Positions 1 through 6,809 of a stretch of 64,000 nucleotides of DNA are shown piece by piece. Numbering within the stretch: position 1 is the first letter of the stretch; the number at the start of each line of letters is the position of its first letter. A model generated the notes under the pieces. The model saw only the letters and a program-made list of their open reading frames with translations, was not told where the DNA came from and ran no database searches. Source of the stretch: Stappia taiwanensis. GTDB taxonomy: Bacteria > Pseudomonadota > Alphaproteobacteria > Rhizobiales > Stappiaceae. The position numbers and the translations under genes were made by a program. The stretch lies in contig NZ_BMCR01000001.1 of assembly GCF_014635285.1 (NCBI RefSeq), positions 434,001 to 498,000 of the forward strand, read 5' to 3'.

Positions 1-227
1 AGCGCGGCCGGAGGCGGGCATTCGACACCGACCGACGCCATGAAATCGGCCGCTTCCTCGTACTCGCTGCGGGTCATCCCTTTGGCTGCATGGATGCAGA
101 CCGGGCCGCGACGACGGAGCCCATGATTCACGGCCTGCCATGAGCGGTTTTCGATGTCCTTGCCAGCGTGGATGATCGACCATGCCCACGGTTGACGGAT
201 AGAAAGAGCCAGCTCGGGGAGCTTCAT
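1..227 (-). CDS. ASCH-domain phage protein (partial)
   Basis: Reading leftward from ATG at 227 there is an open frame to the window edge (75 residues visible). It begins MKLPELALSIRQPWAW and continues with HAGKDIENRSW and PVCIHAAKGM. The S/RQPWAW...G.KdIEnRsW...iHA pattern is the signature of the ASCH fold, a PUA-like RNA-binding or nucleotide-processing domain common in phage early regions. The ATG overlaps the stop of the upstream Lar-like gene, so the two are translationally coupled. The 3' end lies outside the window. The family call is firm; the biochemical role is not known. Confidence 0.75.
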   Translation of the reverse strand, partial: MKLPELALSIRQPWAWSIIHAGKDIENRSWQAVNHGLRRRGPVCIHAAKGMTRSEYEEAADFMASVGVECPPPAA

Positions 228-694
228 CACCCACCCCTCCCAGCGCGGTCCAGCCGCTCGATTTCGGCGAGGATCAACGCGCCGGCTTTCACCAGGTCTC
301 GGCGTGGACCTTGCGGCTTGAACCAAGCCCAGGACCACGACCAGCCCGGCCACCAGGTGCGCGCGCCGTTCGGGTTCACCAGGGCCATGAGGTAGGCGAT
401 AGCTGCGAATGTCAGCTCGCCTCGCCGGTGCTGGTCGTCATGTTCCGCCGTGAACCCTTCCTCGATCGCCTGCCGGGCGCGCTCGTCGAGCACGTCACGG
501 GCCGCGCGCGAGGGCAGGGGCGGCCGGTCGTTCCAGCTCGACACGAGGTTTTCCTTGCGGTCGAAGTGGACCGGCCCACAGGCGCCGCAGCGCTGGCAGA
601 CGATGCAGGTCCCGCCGAAGTTGTCGCCGGGCTCATCGATCTCGTGGCGCTCCGCCGGACCACCGCAGAACGGGCAGGGGAGAAGGTCGGTCAC
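227..694 (-). CDS. Lar-like zinc-ribbon phage protein
   Basis: A 155-aa protein with an N-terminal zinc ribbon: CPFCGG at residues 7-12 and cysteines at 30, 33, 36 and 39. This is the arrangement of the Lar restriction-alleviation family and of many phage zinc-ribbon proteins. The second half (ARQAIEEGFTAEHDDQH, about residues 75-91) resembles a domain seen in many phage hypothetical proteins. The start overlaps the end of the 691-930 gene by four bases and the stop overlaps the ASCH gene start, so all three sit in one leftward early operon. The restriction-alleviation role is only inferred from family resemblance. Confidence 0.7.
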   Translation of the reverse strand: MTDLLPCPFCGGPAERHEIDEPGDNFGGTCIVCQRCGACGPVHFDRKENLVSSWNDRPPLPSRAARDVLDERARQAIEEGFTAEHDDQHRRGELTFAAIAYLMALVNPNGARTWWPGWSWSWAWFKPQGPRRDLVKAGALILAEIERLDRAGRGG

Positions 695-930
695 AGGCTC
701 CTCCCCTCATCGAGGGCAACCTGTATTGCCTCATCGAGACTGTCTTCCCCACGGAGGCAGCGCTTCATGTCGTCGCACTGGTCGACAACCGTCTGATCCA
801 CATCGCCATAGAGGCCGCCGATCTCATCGAGCAGCACTTCTATCTTGCTCACCCGGCGCCGCGCTGCGGCGGCCGCGCTCTTGGGTGTCCAGCGCTTGAG
901 GGAGACATAACCTTTGGGCCGTCGGCTCAT
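691..930 (-). CDS. Small phage protein, unknown
   Basis: A 79-aa protein, not recognised. The N-terminal 30 residues are very basic (KRWTPKSAAAAARRRVSK) and the C-terminal half is acidic (VDQTVVDQCDDM). There is no membrane segment. It overlaps the Lar-like gene by four bases (ATGA) and lies 40 bp after the two-HTH gene, which supports it as a real member of the leftward early operon. Function cannot be assigned. Confidence 0.55.
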   Translation of the reverse strand: MSRRPKGYVSLKRWTPKSAAAAARRRVSKIEVLLDEIGGLYGDVDQTVVDQCDDMKRCLRGEDSLDEAIQVALDEGRSL

Positions 931-970
931 GCGTTTCTCCTGTTGTGCCTGACCGGTGGCAGCGGAAATC

Positions 971-1492
971 TCATGTTTCGACCTGCATCACCCGCTCGAT
1001 GGCGCTGATCACGGATCCGTCGTCATCGCTTTCGCGCGTGTCCTCGATCGCATTGACGGCCAGGCTGACCGCCGCCGCCGTCATGCCCGAGACGCGGGCC
1101 AGATCGGCCTGGCTGACACCGCAGCAGACATGCGCGATATAGAGCGCTCGCCGACGCACTTGCGCCGCTGTCATCCATTCAGGATCACTGGTCGCGCGCC
1201 GCGACGGATCATGCGCCAACACTTGCATCGGATCGGCCTGCGCCTCCTGCGCCACCAGGACCACCGCCAACCGGTAAAGTTGAAAGGCCTGGCCAGCATC
1301 GTTCGCGGAGCCGTTGCACAGCCGCCGCAACCCGATTGCCAGGCTCGATAGCGTTGCGGGGCGGGGTGCGTGCTCGCCCCCGCGCAGGCGACCATAGTGA
1401 GCCAAACTCACCCCCGACGCGGAGCAGAGCTGTAGCAGCGTCCAGCCTTGAGACTGTCGCCGCGCCTCGATATCGCGAACGGAGAGTGTCAT
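971..1492 (-). CDS. Phage regulator with two helix-turn-helix segments
   Basis: A 173-aa protein starting MTLSVRDIEARRQSQGW at 1492. The start is fixed by the ATGA overlap with the stop of the Cro-like gene. Residues about 5-60 look like an XRE-type helix-turn-helix (WTLLQLCSASGVSLAHYGRL). Residues about 110-155 (RRRALYIAHVCCGVSQADLA, then SGMTAAAVSLA) resemble the C-terminal DnaA-like DNA-binding HTH common in phage early proteins. It may be a replication or transcription regulator of the element. It is coupled to the Cro-like gene and precedes the small leftward genes. Confidence 0.6.
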   Translation of the reverse strand: MTLSVRDIEARRQSQGWTLLQLCSASGVSLAHYGRLRGGEHAPRPATLSSLAIGLRRLCNGSANDAGQAFQLYRLAVVLVAQEAQADPMQVLAHDPSRRATSDPEWMTAAQVRRRALYIAHVCCGVSQADLARVSGMTAAAVSLAVNAIEDTRESDDDGSVISAIERVMQVET

Positions 1493-1707
1493 TCGGCAGC
1501 CTCGTCCGGAAGGCGATAGCCCGTATGCAGATCGTTGGCCGTTACATCGCCATCGGTCGCCTTCACGATGCGGGTGATGCTTCCCGGCGAGGGGAAGCGC
1601 CGCCGGTACTCCCAATCGGCAATGGTGCCGGCTTTGCATCCGATGATTTTTGCCGCCTCCGCGCGCGTCAGATTGCGCTCGGATCGCCACTTGGTCAGTG
1701 GGTGCAT
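1489..1707 (-). CDS. Cro-like XRE repressor
   Basis: A 72-aa protein beginning MHPLTKWRSERNLTRAEAAK; the helix-turn-helix spans about residues 12-35 (LTRAEAAKIIGCKAGTIADW). Size, sequence type and position, first gene leftward and divergent from a CI-like gene, match a Cro/YdaS-type early repressor. A leftward promoter is visible in the shared intergenic space: TTGACG read on the minus strand near 1778-1773, flanked by two operator copies (1750-1766 and 1785-1801). An upstream ATG in this frame would extend through the operators and lacks support. Confidence 0.7.
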   Translation of the reverse strand: MHPLTKWRSERNLTRAEAAKIIGCKAGTIADWEYRRRFPSPGSITRIVKATDGDVTANDLHTGYRLPDEAAE

Positions 1708-1749
1708 GCCGCAAGGCTCCCGATTGAGTGATTCGTGCTTCTTGCAGAT

Positions 1750-1801
1750 TAGGGCAATATGCCATATCGTCGTCAACATCAAAATATGGCATTCCGCCAG
1801 A
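1750..1801. promoter_or_regulatory. Divergent operator pair of the phage switch
   Basis: Two 17-bp sites with the pattern TATGGC-N5-GCCATA lie between the leftward Cro-like gene and the rightward CI-like gene. They are TAGGGC-aatat-GCCATA at 1750-1766 and TATGGC-attcc-GCCAGA at 1785-1801, 35 bp apart start to start. The same pattern recurs at 2993-3009 and 3029-3045. They bracket a minus-strand TTGACG that could be the -35 of the Cro-like gene. Binding by the Cro-like or CI-like protein is inference. Confidence 0.6.
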
Positions 1802-1824
1802 AGATTGGTGTTGCGAGGATTTGT

Positions 1825-2166
1825 ATGCTGTCCCTCGCTATGGCAGATACGGCTCAACAGAATGCCCAGTACGACGTCTTCGTCTATGAATGGAGGCGGC
1901 ATCTGGATGTGACTGTCTCGAAGCTCGCAGAGGATGCGGGCATCGACCAGGGCACGCTGTCCAAGCTCGAGAGCGGCAAGCGTCGCCTCAACCTAGATCA
2001 TATTTTTGGAATTGCTCGGGCGCTCGGCTTGAAGCCCTATCAGTTGTTCTTGCGGCCGGATGACGAGGCCTCGGCTACCGATGCTCGGTTCCTGCAAATG
2101 CCTTTCGAGATGAAGCGCAAGGCGCTTCGCATACTTGACGCGCTGGCATCTCCGGACGCCGCATAG
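1825..2166 (+). CDS. CI-like XRE repressor
   Basis: A 113-aa helix-turn-helix protein. The HTH lies in VTVSKLAEDAGIDQGTLSKL followed by ESGKRRLNLDHIFGIARALG, a standard XRE domain. The C-terminal 35 residues carry no peptidase domain. I chose ATG 1825 because AGGA sits five bases upstream; an ATG at 1840 is possible. Farther upstream ATGs would start inside the operator sites. It is divergent from the Cro-like gene and probably sets lysogeny or element quiescence through the operators at 1750-1801. Confidence 0.65.
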   Translation: MLSLAMADTAQQNAQYDVFVYEWRRHLDVTVSKLAEDAGIDQGTLSKLESGKRRLNLDHIFGIARALGLKPYQLFLRPDDEASATDARFLQMPFEMKRKALRILDALASPDAA

Positions 2167-2176
2167 CGCTTCCCTG

Positions 2177-2797
2177 GTGAGTGTGTTGAGCAATAGTGAT
2201 TTCGATACACGGGCTTGGCTTCGCGCCGTTGTGGAGTGCACGGGCCTGACGTTGTCGGAGATTGCCACCGGTGCCGGCCTGTCCCCATCGACGCTCACCC
2301 GTTATGTCAACCAACCTGCCAGCGGTCGGACGATTACCGACAGGACCCTTTCCCGGATCGAGCGACGCTTCGGGTTGTCGCGTCGCCGCATGCCTGGCGG
2401 CCCTGCAGCTGGCGCCGTCATATGGCCTGATGCCGTCCCCGCGGACGAGAATGGCGGGTCCCTGAAGGCTTGGTGTAAGGCTGCTGTCGAGGAAGCGCGC
2501 AAGGGCCGGAGTGGCGTCGCTCCGTGGATCATGCGCGGGCACGCGCTGGATCTCGAAGGTATACTGCCTGGTGACATCCTGATGGTCGACATCAACAGGC
2601 GCCCCGCGCCGGGCGACATCGTTTGCGCCCGGGTTACCGATTATACGAGCGGCGCTGCCGAAACCGTGTTCCGGCTATTCCAGCCACCCTACGTTATCGC
2701 GCACTCCGCCAGGCTTGGCCCGGTCCGCCCGGAGCAAGTGGACGAGGTGCGCGTCTCGATCTTGGGTGTGGTTGAGGGGCTGATCCGCCCCTTCTGA
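2177..2797 (+). CDS. S24/LexA-like repressor lacking catalytic residues
   Basis: About 206 aa. The N-terminal HTH is LTLSEIATGAGLSPSTLTRY, and the C-terminal half has the S24 peptidase-like layout (GHALDLEGILPGDILMVDIN, then PGDIVCARV). In active LexA/CI proteins the serine lies in a GDSM-type motif and the lysine in a vvKrl motif. Here these are GHAL and TVFRL, so neither nucleophile nor general base is present and self-cleavage is unlikely. The start is uncertain: GTG 2177, GTG 2183 or TTG 2186, with an upstream ATG at 2135 overlapping the previous gene. Three tandem palindromic repeats follow the gene and are plausible operators. Confidence 0.65.
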   Translation: MSVLSNSDFDTRAWLRAVVECTGLTLSEIATGAGLSPSTLTRYVNQPASGRTITDRTLSRIERRFGLSRRRMPGGPAAGAVIWPDAVPADENGGSLKAWCKAAVEEARKGRSGVAPWIMRGHALDLEGILPGDILMVDINRRPAPGDIVCARVTDYTSGAAETVFRLFQPPYVIAHSARLGPVRPEQVDEVRVSILGVVEGLIRPF

Positions 2798-2801
2798 TCC
2801 G

Positions 2802-2918
2802 CACTTGAGAAACGGGGTCCCGTTTCACATATTCCCGCACTTGAAAAACGAGATCCCATCTCGCCGCCAAGCACAGCCTCCGTGTGCGTGTGACACTTGA
2901 AAAATGGGATCTCGTTTT
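2802..2918. repeat. Three direct copies of a 25-bp palindromic operator
   Basis: Three copies of CACTTGARAAAYGRGRTCYC followed by a T/C-rich end start at 2802, 2838 and 2894. Each copy is also nearly palindromic about its centre (for example GAAACGGGGTCCCGTTTC). Spacings are 36 and 56 bp. They lie directly behind the S24-like repressor gene and ahead of the rightward promoter at about 3018. This placement suggests operators for that repressor; no gene is supported across them. Confidence 0.65.
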
Positions 2919-2992
2919 CGGCCCAACTCGCCACTGTTTTGCGCCGACCGCCACGAACTGGAATCTCTCTTTATTTGCGTGGCGTTTCAAAA

Positions 2993-3047
2993 TATGGCGT
3001 TTTGCCATAGTTTTTGATTGACAAGAAATATGGCAGATTGCCAATAT
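2993..3047 (+). promoter_or_regulatory. Rightward promoter between two TATGGC operators
   Basis: A -35 box TTGACA at 3018-3023 is followed after 18 bp by CAATAT at 3042-3047. The palindrome TATGGC-gtttt-GCCATA (2993-3009, perfect) lies just upstream, and an imperfect copy TATGGC-agatt-GCCAAT (3029-3045) overlaps the spacer and -10. The sites are 36 bp apart, nearly the geometry of the pair at 1750-1801. The promoter would drive the string of small genes from 3081 toward the integrase. Confidence 0.65.
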
Positions 3048-3080
3048 CCCCCTGTCACCACACAGATGGAGATTGGCATT

Positions 3081-3413
3081 ATGCCCTGTCATAAATCACA
3101 ATCCCCCGACACTACCTTCTGGCCGACGGTCATGATCGGCATTGACGAGCTGGCCCGTGAGCTCGGCACCACACCTGCGAAACTCAAGCGTGTCTGGCCG
3201 GAGCTGCACCGGCGCAAGGGGATGCCGCGCAAGCATTCGGCCGGTTGGGTCTGGCCGCGAGCGCTGACGGTCGCCTGGTTGACCGGTCAGGCCGGCATTC
3301 GGATCGACGTCGGCGGGAACGACAATGATGAGACGCCATCGCTCGGCGCGCATCAGGCAATGGTCGATGCGCAGCGCGCGGCCTTGCATGCGCGGTATGG
3401 AGGGCGGTCATGA
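3081..3413 (+). CDS. Excisionase-like HTH protein
   Basis: A 110-aa protein with a MerR/excisionase-like recognition segment: IGIDELARELGTTPAKLKRV (about residues 20-39), then a basic stretch RRKGMPRKHSAGWVWPRALT. I start at ATG 3081 because GGAG lies about nine bases upstream; ATG 3066 or 3132 are alternatives. It is the first gene after the operator-controlled promoter and is in one string with the integrase. A role in excision or early control is inferred from layout and fold only. Confidence 0.5.
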   Translation: MPCHKSQSPDTTFWPTVMIGIDELARELGTTPAKLKRVWPELHRRKGMPRKHSAGWVWPRALTVAWLTGQAGIRIDVGGNDNDETPSLGAHQAMVDAQRAALHARYGGRS

Positions 3414-3682
3414 GCGCGGCCACCGCAACCCGCTCGCCCCTCACGAAGGCCCAGGCACTGCTGCTGATGCGCCTGCGCGACAAGCGCATGGCTTTCAAAG
3501 GCGCACGCGGTTGGCGCTTCCAGGGCGATCCGGTCCCGGTTCAGAGGGTGGTGGGCGAAGGCTTGATCACGCGCCATCTGGCCGTGGAAGAAGCGGGCCA
3601 TGGCGCGGCGCGCCTCCGGCTTACCGCGGATGGCGCAAAAGAGGCCGAACGGCTCGCGCTGCGGCGAAGGAGGGCGCGATGA
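3410..3682 (+). CDS. Small winged-helix-like phage protein
   Basis: A 90-aa protein not recognised by name. The pattern (LTKAQALLLMRLRDKRMAFK, then VVGEGLITRHLAVEEAGHGA and RLRLTADGAKEAERLA) resembles small phage proteins with a winged-helix-like core in which a read-out helix and a strand pair can be traced. It overlaps the preceding gene by four bases and the next by four, so it is part of a tightly packed early operon. Confidence 0.55.
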   Translation: MSAATATRSPLTKAQALLLMRLRDKRMAFKGARGWRFQGDPVPVQRVVGEGLITRHLAVEEAGHGAARLRLTADGAKEAERLALRRRRAR

Positions 3683-3834
3683 CCTACGACGAGCGCATTC
3701 GCAATCTTCAGGACAAGGTGTCGACCGAAGTCCTTATCGAGCGCGCGGAGTATGAGCTCGACCTGGTGCGTCGGCATATTGAGCGCACCGAGCATCTGAT
3801 CGCCGCGCTGAAGGCGAAGGAGCTGGCGGCGTGA
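3679..3834 (+). CDS. Small coiled-coil phage protein, unknown
   Basis: A 51-aa protein, MTYDERIRNLQDKVSTEVLI followed by charged helical sequence ending ALKAKELAA. It is nearly all predicted helix with a heptad-like spacing of L, I and V, so it may form a coiled coil. The start overlaps the previous stop (ATGA). No family is recognised. Confidence 0.5.
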   Translation: MTYDERIRNLQDKVSTEVLIERAEYELDLVRRHIERTEHLIAALKAKELAA

Positions 3835-3992
3835 TCTCGCCCTTATGCCCGATGACCGAGGCCAAGGCCGTGGTCGCATTCCTGACCTTTATCATCTTCT
3901 GCCTCGGCGTGGTGCTTCTCTGGAATGCGCGCGCATTGGCGCGTGCTGCACGGCCAGGCACGAAGGTCAGGCCCGCACGGCGGCGGACCTGA
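3831..3992 (+). CDS. Small single-span membrane protein (GTG start)
   Basis: A GTG at 3831 overlaps the previous stop (GTGA) and opens a 53-codon frame. The product has one hydrophobic helix, VVAFLTFIIFCLGVVLLW (about residues 14-31), followed by a strongly basic tail (RALARAARPGTKVRPARRRT). Topology would put the tail in the cytoplasm. No family is recognised. Support comes from the coupled start and the clear membrane segment; it is too short to be sure. Confidence 0.45.
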   Translation: MISPLCPMTEAKAVVAFLTFIIFCLGVVLLWNARALARAARPGTKVRPARRRT

Positions 3993-4051
3993 CGACCTCC
4001 CTGACTGGGCGGCCTGTGTGCTGAGTAGCCGCCCGCTTTTTTGGAGGGGAC

Positions 4052-4327
4052 ATGACGTTCAGCATCACGACAGTCTTGGCCGTGCTCGGCGGGCTCTTGA
4101 TCCTTGGGCTGATGGCCCTTGGCCTGATCATCTGGGCGCAGAGTGTCCGACTGCAAAGATATCACGATGAAATCATGCGCTTGCTGGAGGCTTCGCCCGG
4201 AAGCTGGCGCGGACCAGGCTCACCAGATCGCACTCCCCATCGAACCACGTGCGATACCGGTCCGGACGGGGCGCAAGACCCCGCCGGATCCGGCCCCACC
4301 ACCAATCAGGAGTTTCCCAATGACTGA
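4052..4327 (+). CDS. Small membrane protein, unknown
   Basis: A 91-aa protein with one long N-terminal hydrophobic segment ([20 protein letters not shown], about residues 8-27), then a short charged helix and a Pro/Gly/Thr-rich tail of about 45 residues. A good ribosome site (GGAGGGG) precedes ATG 4052. Its stop overlaps the gapR-like start. It is the second short membrane protein in a row; no function is recognised. Confidence 0.5.
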   Translation: MTFSITTVLAVLGGLLILGLMALGLIIWAQSVRLQRYHDEIMRLLEASPGSWRGPGSPDRTPHRTTCDTGPDGAQDPAGSGPTTNQEFPND

Positions 4328-4577
4328 CACCGGCGGCATTGCCTCCGATCAGCTTCGCGCCTTCGTGGAGCGGATCGAGCGCCTTGAGGAAGAAAAGAAG
4401 GTTCTCGCCGACGATATCAAGGATGTCTATGCCGAGGCCAAGGGCAACGGCTTCGATGCGAAGATCCTTCGAAAGGTTGTTATGTTGCGGAAGAAGAAGC
4501 CGCATGAGCGCGAGGAAGAAGAATCGATCCTCGATCTCTACAAGCATGCGCTTGGCATGGACAGCGGGAGGGAGTGA
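4320..4577 (+). CDS. GapR-like (DUF2312) nucleoid protein
   Basis: An 85-aa protein of the DUF2312/GapR family. The diagnostic core [20 protein letters not shown], then [20 protein letters not shown] and a basic stretch ending in [14 protein letters not shown], is present over its whole length. GapR of Caulobacter is a nucleoid-associated protein that binds AT-rich, overtwisted DNA ahead of polymerases. This copy is carried on the integrated element, coupled to the upstream gene by an ATGA overlap and two bases before the integrase gene. A role in element DNA topology or in influencing host GapR is inference. Confidence 0.8.
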   Translation: MTDTGGIASDQLRAFVERIERLEEEKKVLADDIKDVYAEAKGNGFDAKILRKVVMLRKKKPHEREEEESILDLYKHALGMDSGRE

Positions 4578-4578
4578 C

Positions 4579-5922
4579 ATGCGCAAGCGGCAACTGAAAA
4601 TCCCTTATGTCTCTTGGCGCGAAGGGCGCCCGCGCTTCGCGCCGGGTCCGAAGATGCGCGACGCCGGCCATGCGCCGACGGATCTTCGCCATCCCACAGC
4701 CGGTCGCATTGATCCGTCCACGCTATTGCCGGGCATGAAGAACGAAGGCGCCTGGTTCTCCGCCGGTGAGGCGACGGACTGGTCGGTCGCGTTTTCGAAG
4801 CGGCTTGAAGCGCAAGCCGCCGCGCCGAAAAAATCCCCGGGCCGGCCGCGCGCGGCAGCGCCGCGTGTGCGCTATTCCGTCCAGAAGCTGATCGACGACT
4901 GGCTCGCGTCGCCGGCCGTCACCGAGGATCTGGCGGAGAAGACGCGCTATGACTATCGCGCGAAATCCCGCGTCATCGAGCAGGCCGCACCGGACATTTG
5001 GGGCGCCGACGTGGACGTGCTCGACCAGACCATTCTTTTTGGCCTGTATGAAGACCTGCGCATGCAGCGTGGCTTGTCGACAGCGAACGGCGTGGTGCGC
5101 GTGATATCGGCCGCGATCTCCTGGGGCTTGCGTCGCGGCAAATTCCGCCTCCTGAAAGCCAATCCGGCAATGCGGCTCGGCATGAAGACCCCGGCGCCGC
5201 GCGTGCGCTTTGCCACACGAACCGAGCTGCAAACGCAGATCGACGTTGCCGATGCGGTCGGCCGGCCGGAGATGGGCGACAGCTTCGTGCTCGCCGTGTG
5301 GTCCGGACAGCGACAGGGCGACCGGCTGGAGCTGACGATGCGCGGCGAGATCCGCGACCGGATCGTGCTTCGGCAGCAAAAGACCGGAGCGATCGTGCAA
5401 CTGCCGGCGTCACCGGAGCTGACGCGCCGGCTCGATGGTGCGGCCGCGCGTCGCCGTGCCGCCGGGATCGTCGACAGGCATGTGCTTTTGTTCGAAAAGA
5501 CTTGGCAGCCGTTCAAGCCCGATCACTATCGCAAGATCTATGCGGAGATCCGGCGCATCGGTGTGCATGGCTTGTGGCGCGAGACGACAGGCGAGGGCGG
5601 ATCGCGCCTTCTGTGCCCGTCGAAGGAGCGGTTCAAGCATCTGCCCGTCGAGAACGGTCGAATCGAAGGCCCGCCCGTCGTAGCACCATGTCCGACGCTT
5701 GCCAGTTTTTGGGAGATGGACTTCCGCGATACGGCCGTCACCTGGCTTGCGCTCGCTGGTGCGACGATCCCGGAGATTGCCGCCGTCACCGGCCACTCTC
5801 ACGAAAGCTGCACGCAGATCCTCAAGCACTACCTGGCGCAACATCCGGAAATGGCTTCATCGGCCATCGCGAAAATGATCGCTTGGTATGACGCTGAGGG
5901 CGAAACGGAGATCGGCCTGTGA
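4579..5922 (+). CDS. int: Tyrosine-recombinase integrase
   Basis: A 447-aa site-specific integrase. Residues about 98-195 are the SAM-like core-binding domain (VQKLIDDWLA onward). The catalytic domain shows R245 (WSGQRQGDRL), K268 (RQQKTG), R383 (DFRDTAVTWLALAG), H406 (TGHS) and the nucleophile Y418 (ILKHYL). The position usually holding His before the second Arg is Asp (MDFRD). The start at 4579, just after the gapR-like stop, gives the family length. The gene ends 131 bp from the 3' end of a tRNA-Lys gene, the usual placement for an integrase that uses a tRNA as attachment site. Confidence 0.9.
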   Translation: MRKRQLKIPYVSWREGRPRFAPGPKMRDAGHAPTDLRHPTAGRIDPSTLLPGMKNEGAWFSAGEATDWSVAFSKRLEAQAAAPKKSPGRPRAAAPRVRYSVQKLIDDWLASPAVTEDLAEKTRYDYRAKSRVIEQAAPDIWGADVDVLDQTILFGLYEDLRMQRGLSTANGVVRVISAAISWGLRRGKFRLLKANPAMRLGMKTPAPRVRFATRTELQTQIDVADAVGRPEMGDSFVLAVWSGQRQGDRLELTMRGEIRDRIVLRQQKTGAIVQLPASPELTRRLDGAAARRRAAGIVDRHVLLFEKTWQPFKPDHYRKIYAEIRRIGVHGLWRETTGEGGSRLLCPSKERFKHLPVENGRIEGPPVVAPCPTLASFWEMDFRDTAVTWLALAGATIPEIAAVTGHSHESCTQILKHYLAQHPEMASSAIAKMIAWYDAEGETEIGL

Positions 5923-5941
5923 GGAACGTTCTCGGAACCCG

Positions 5942-5981
5942 TGTGACGTGTGACCGAAAGAGAAAGTCACAAATTGTCACA
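5942..5981. promoter_or_regulatory. Four half-sites next to the attachment region
   Basis: Two direct TGTGAC copies (5942-5947 and 5949-5954) face two inverted GTCACA copies (5966-5971 and 5976-5981) across an 11-bp spacer. The cluster lies between the integrase stop and the tRNA-Lys 3' end. This is where arm-type integrase or excisionase sites are usually found; a transcription hairpin is an alternative, as arms could also pair. Function is inferred. Confidence 0.4.
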
Positions 5982-6053
5982 TGTTCTATCTTCGTTCATG
6001 GTCGCCGCTTTCGGCAGAGAACTGAATTGTTTAATTTTTTCAATTACTTAAAA

Positions 6054-6129
6054 TGGTGAGCCCGCAGGGGCTCGAACCCTGGACCTACTGATTAAAAGTC
6101 AGTTGCTCTACCAACTGAGCTACAGGCTC
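6054..6129 (-). tRNA. tRNA-Lys (UUU)
   Basis: The reverse strand folds as a full cloverleaf of 76 nt with CCA encoded. Acceptor GAGCCTG pairs with CGGGCTC (one T-G), the D arm is GCTC-AGTTGGTA-GAGC, and the anticodon arm is ACTGA-CTTTTAA-TCAGT giving anticodon TTT. The T arm is CAGGG-TTCGAAC-CCCTG. The 3' end faces the integrase, so it is the likely attachment site (attR or attL) of the element to the left. Confidence 0.97.
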
Positions 6130-6512
6130 ACATTTGCGGTTTGTGTAATCACTCCACCGGGCTGAGGCAAGGGAGAAATGTCGCCATGCCGATCAGGCTC
6201 ACCGGTTTTCCCATGTTTCTTTCTTCCTTGCAATTGCCACGCACAGAGCGGCGGGACGGGGGAGGGAGCATGGGCCTTCATGAGCGGAAGGCGCCTCTGC
6301 CTTGCGAAAAATGTCCCCGTTCAGGGCGTTCCCTAAGGGAAAGCTTGTGAAAAAACACGGATTCCACTTTGCGCGGAAAGCTGTCATTGTTCTGTTCGTC
6401 GGTGAGCGGGCCCTGTCGGGGCCGGCGACCCGGGTTAAGGTGATAGAGGCGGAGCGGTTGACCGGTCAGGAGGCGGCGGCCATACTCTGCGGCCCTGACA
6501 ATGGAGGTGGTC
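6130..6512. other. Intergenic, no supported gene
   Basis: 383 bp between tRNA-Lys and the small gene at 6513. Short open frames exist on both strands but lack ribosome sites and family features. The only structure noticed is a short near-palindrome TTCCCTAAGGGAA at 6329-6341. It presumably contains the tRNA-Lys promoter (read leftward) and the promoter for the 6513 gene. Confidence 0.4.
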
Positions 6513-6809
6513 ATGTCTGACACACCAACAGGATATTCGAGCGGCTCGGCGGAGTTCGCCTTTCTCAAGGGGCATATCGCCGCGACCATGGCGCTCATTC
6601 ACGGGCTGATTGCGCAAAATGCGATCAACCGGGATGCGCTTGATGACTTTTTTACCGACTATCTCAGCCATCTGCCGCATACTCGGGAGACCATCGCCTT
6701 GCGTCTGGTCATCGACCAGTGGCGCCAGGGGCTGCGGGATGGCGTCGACGAAGCCCAGCTCCGCCGCCAGTTCCTCGAAGTGATTACCGGCGGTCGCTCC
6801 TCCGACTGA
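6513..6809 (+). CDS. Small conserved-looking protein, unknown
   Basis: A 98-aa protein starting MSDTPTGYSSGSAEFAFLKG. GGAGG lies seven bases before ATG 6513, which decides the start over the ATG at 6501. It is helical, with IAATMALIHGLIAQNAINRD and a C-terminal helix RRQFLEVITG, and it has no signal peptide or membrane span. No family is recognised. It stands alone between the tRNA and the TRAP operon. Confidence 0.55.
   Translation: MSDTPTGYSSGSAEFAFLKGHIAATMALIHGLIAQNAINRDALDDFFTDYLSHLPHTRETIALRLVIDQWRQGLRDGVDEAQLRRQFLEVITGGRSSD

Noticed and set aside
2694-3092. Leftward open frame across the operator repeats at 2802-2918
   Set aside because: Its repeating residues come from the operator repeats; no ribosome site and antisense to the repressor end.
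5924-5938. GAAC-N7-GAAC, like an alphaproteobacterial LexA box, right after int
   Set aside because: An 8-base match is expected about once or twice by chance in 64 kb, and it lies downstream of the gene, with no gene reading away from it.
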